A stretch of DNA of 6,250 nt from Roseovarius sp. UBA3070 (GTDB lineage: Bacteria > Pseudomonadota > Alphaproteobacteria > Rhodobacterales > Rhodobacteraceae): NCBI GenBank assembly GCA_002366775.1, contig DFBW01000013.1, positions 1 through 6,250 of the forward strand, in the 5' to 3' direction. Both the position numbers and the translations under genes were made by a program. The notes beneath the pieces are model-generated. The model made no database searches and was not told the DNA's origin. It saw only the letters and a program-made list of their open reading frames with translations. Positions within the stretch are counted from its first letter, which is position 1. Each line of letters begins with the position of its first letter. Shown piece by piece: positions 6,112-6,250 of this stretch.

Positions 6112-6166
6112 TTTTGGAAAGAAATGTTACACTCTCCATATCAATTGCAAGAATTCCTTCCAAAAA
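6112..6166. repeat. Further TTTTGGAA half-sites, inverted pair
   Basis: TTTTTGGAA at 6111-6119 and its exact inverse TTCCAAAAA at 6158-6166 face each other across 38 nt. With the palindrome at 6054-6071 this makes four copies of the same half-site within about 113 nt; successive starts at 6064, 6112 and 6158 lie 46-48 nt apart. The rightmost copy also forms the T run of the hairpin terminator on the minus strand, so part of its composition may be due to that role. Confidence 0.5.
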
Positions 6167-6197
6167 TGGGAAGCGCCGCGCTAAGGCGCGGCGTTCC
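6162..6197 (-). terminator. Intrinsic terminator or attenuator after the probable hupC
   Basis: On the minus strand a perfect 8-bp GC stem (CGCCGCGC, loop CTTA, GCGCGGCG) is extended by GGAA/TTCC pairing with one bulged C, and is followed by CATTTTT. It begins 31 nt after the TAA at 6229-6231. The form fits a rho-independent terminator that would stop or reduce transcription passing from hupSLC into hupD. The T run is only five long, so readthrough is likely. Confidence 0.7.
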
Positions 6198-6228
6198 TGC
6201 TTTTGCGAGTGATGGTGGAGGAGCCCCC

Positions 6229-6250
6229 TTAGTCGTCGGCGGGACGATCA
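6229..6250 (-). CDS. C-terminal end of the upstream gene, probably hupC (cytochrome b subunit)
   Basis: Only the last six codons and the stop are inside the window: the minus-strand frame reads DRPADD then TAA at 6231-6229, followed closely by the terminator-like hairpin. HupC, the di-haem cytochrome b that anchors the uptake hydrogenase and passes electrons to quinone, is the gene normally found directly before hupD, and its C-terminus is short, charged and cytoplasmic, which fits. The identity rests on gene order, not on recognisable sequence; the frame itself is the one with the best placed stop, but other frames cannot be excluded from so few codons. Confidence 0.4.

Larger units (their letters stand above)
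5920..6228 (-). other. Non-coding region between the probable hupC and hupD
   Basis: About 309 nt without a convincing gene on either strand. Near the upstream gene it holds a terminator-like hairpin, then an AT-rich stretch (roughly 6050-6166) with four TTTTGGAA half-sites, then a more GC-rich leader of about 130 nt ending in the hupD ribosome site. A new promoter for hupD would be expected downstream of the hairpin. The best sigma70-like pair I can place on the minus strand is TTGGAA, 17 nt, TATGGA (about 6161-6133), which is weak. I found no convincing sigma54 site (-24/-12) and no full FNR/FixK palindrome. Confidence 0.75.

Noticed and set aside
6130..6150. TTGAT on the minus strand as an FNR/FixK half-site.
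   Set aside because: No matching ATCAA half-site at the required spacing.
6054..6197. The repeats and hairpin as a remnant insertion element or MITE.
   Set aside because: No target-site duplication or paired long terminal inverted repeats were seen; a terminator plus repeated short motif explains the pattern more simply.

Overview
The window holds a compact, minus-strand block of accessory and maturation genes for a membrane-bound uptake [NiFe] hydrogenase. In the direction of transcription (right to left) the order is end of a gene that is probably hupC, hupD, hupF, hupG, hupH, hupI (a rubredoxin), hupJ, hupK, hypA, hypB, hypC, and the start of hypD. The structural genes hupS and hupL would lie beyond the right edge, and the rest of hypD (with hypE likely next) beyond the left edge. 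The protein sequences, the GC-rich coding DNA and the gene order point to an alphaproteobacterium, most likely of the Rhodobacterales. The absence of hypF between hypB and hypC recalls Rhodobacter capsulatus rather than Rhizobium leguminosarum, and there is no hupE after hupD. The genus cannot be told from this sequence.

Right edge (5920-6250): seven codons or fewer of the upstream gene, then a GC-rich hairpin followed by a T run that looks like a terminator or attenuator. It is followed by a clearly AT-rich stretch with four copies of a TTTTGGAA half-site, two of which form a near-perfect palindrome. This is the only sizeable non-coding stretch in the window and splits the operon into a hupSLC part and a hupD-onward part.

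Middle (1757-5919): hupD to hupK. HupD is the endopeptidase that clips the large subunit. HupF, HupG, HupH, HupI, HupJ and HupK help assemble the small and large subunits, several of them under oxygen. Left (1-1757): hypA and hypB insert nickel; hypC and hypD help build the Fe(CN)2CO centre.

From hupD on, nearly every junction is an overlap: TGATG at five junctions, ATGA or GTGA at two, and 8 nt at one, so the block is almost certainly one translationally coupled operon. All long plus-strand open frames are shadows of these genes. I see no mobile element, RNA gene or CRISPR array, and no evidence of a new system. The points worth a second look are the hupC-hupD intergenic region and a few family-level oddities in HupK, HupJ, HupF and HupD.
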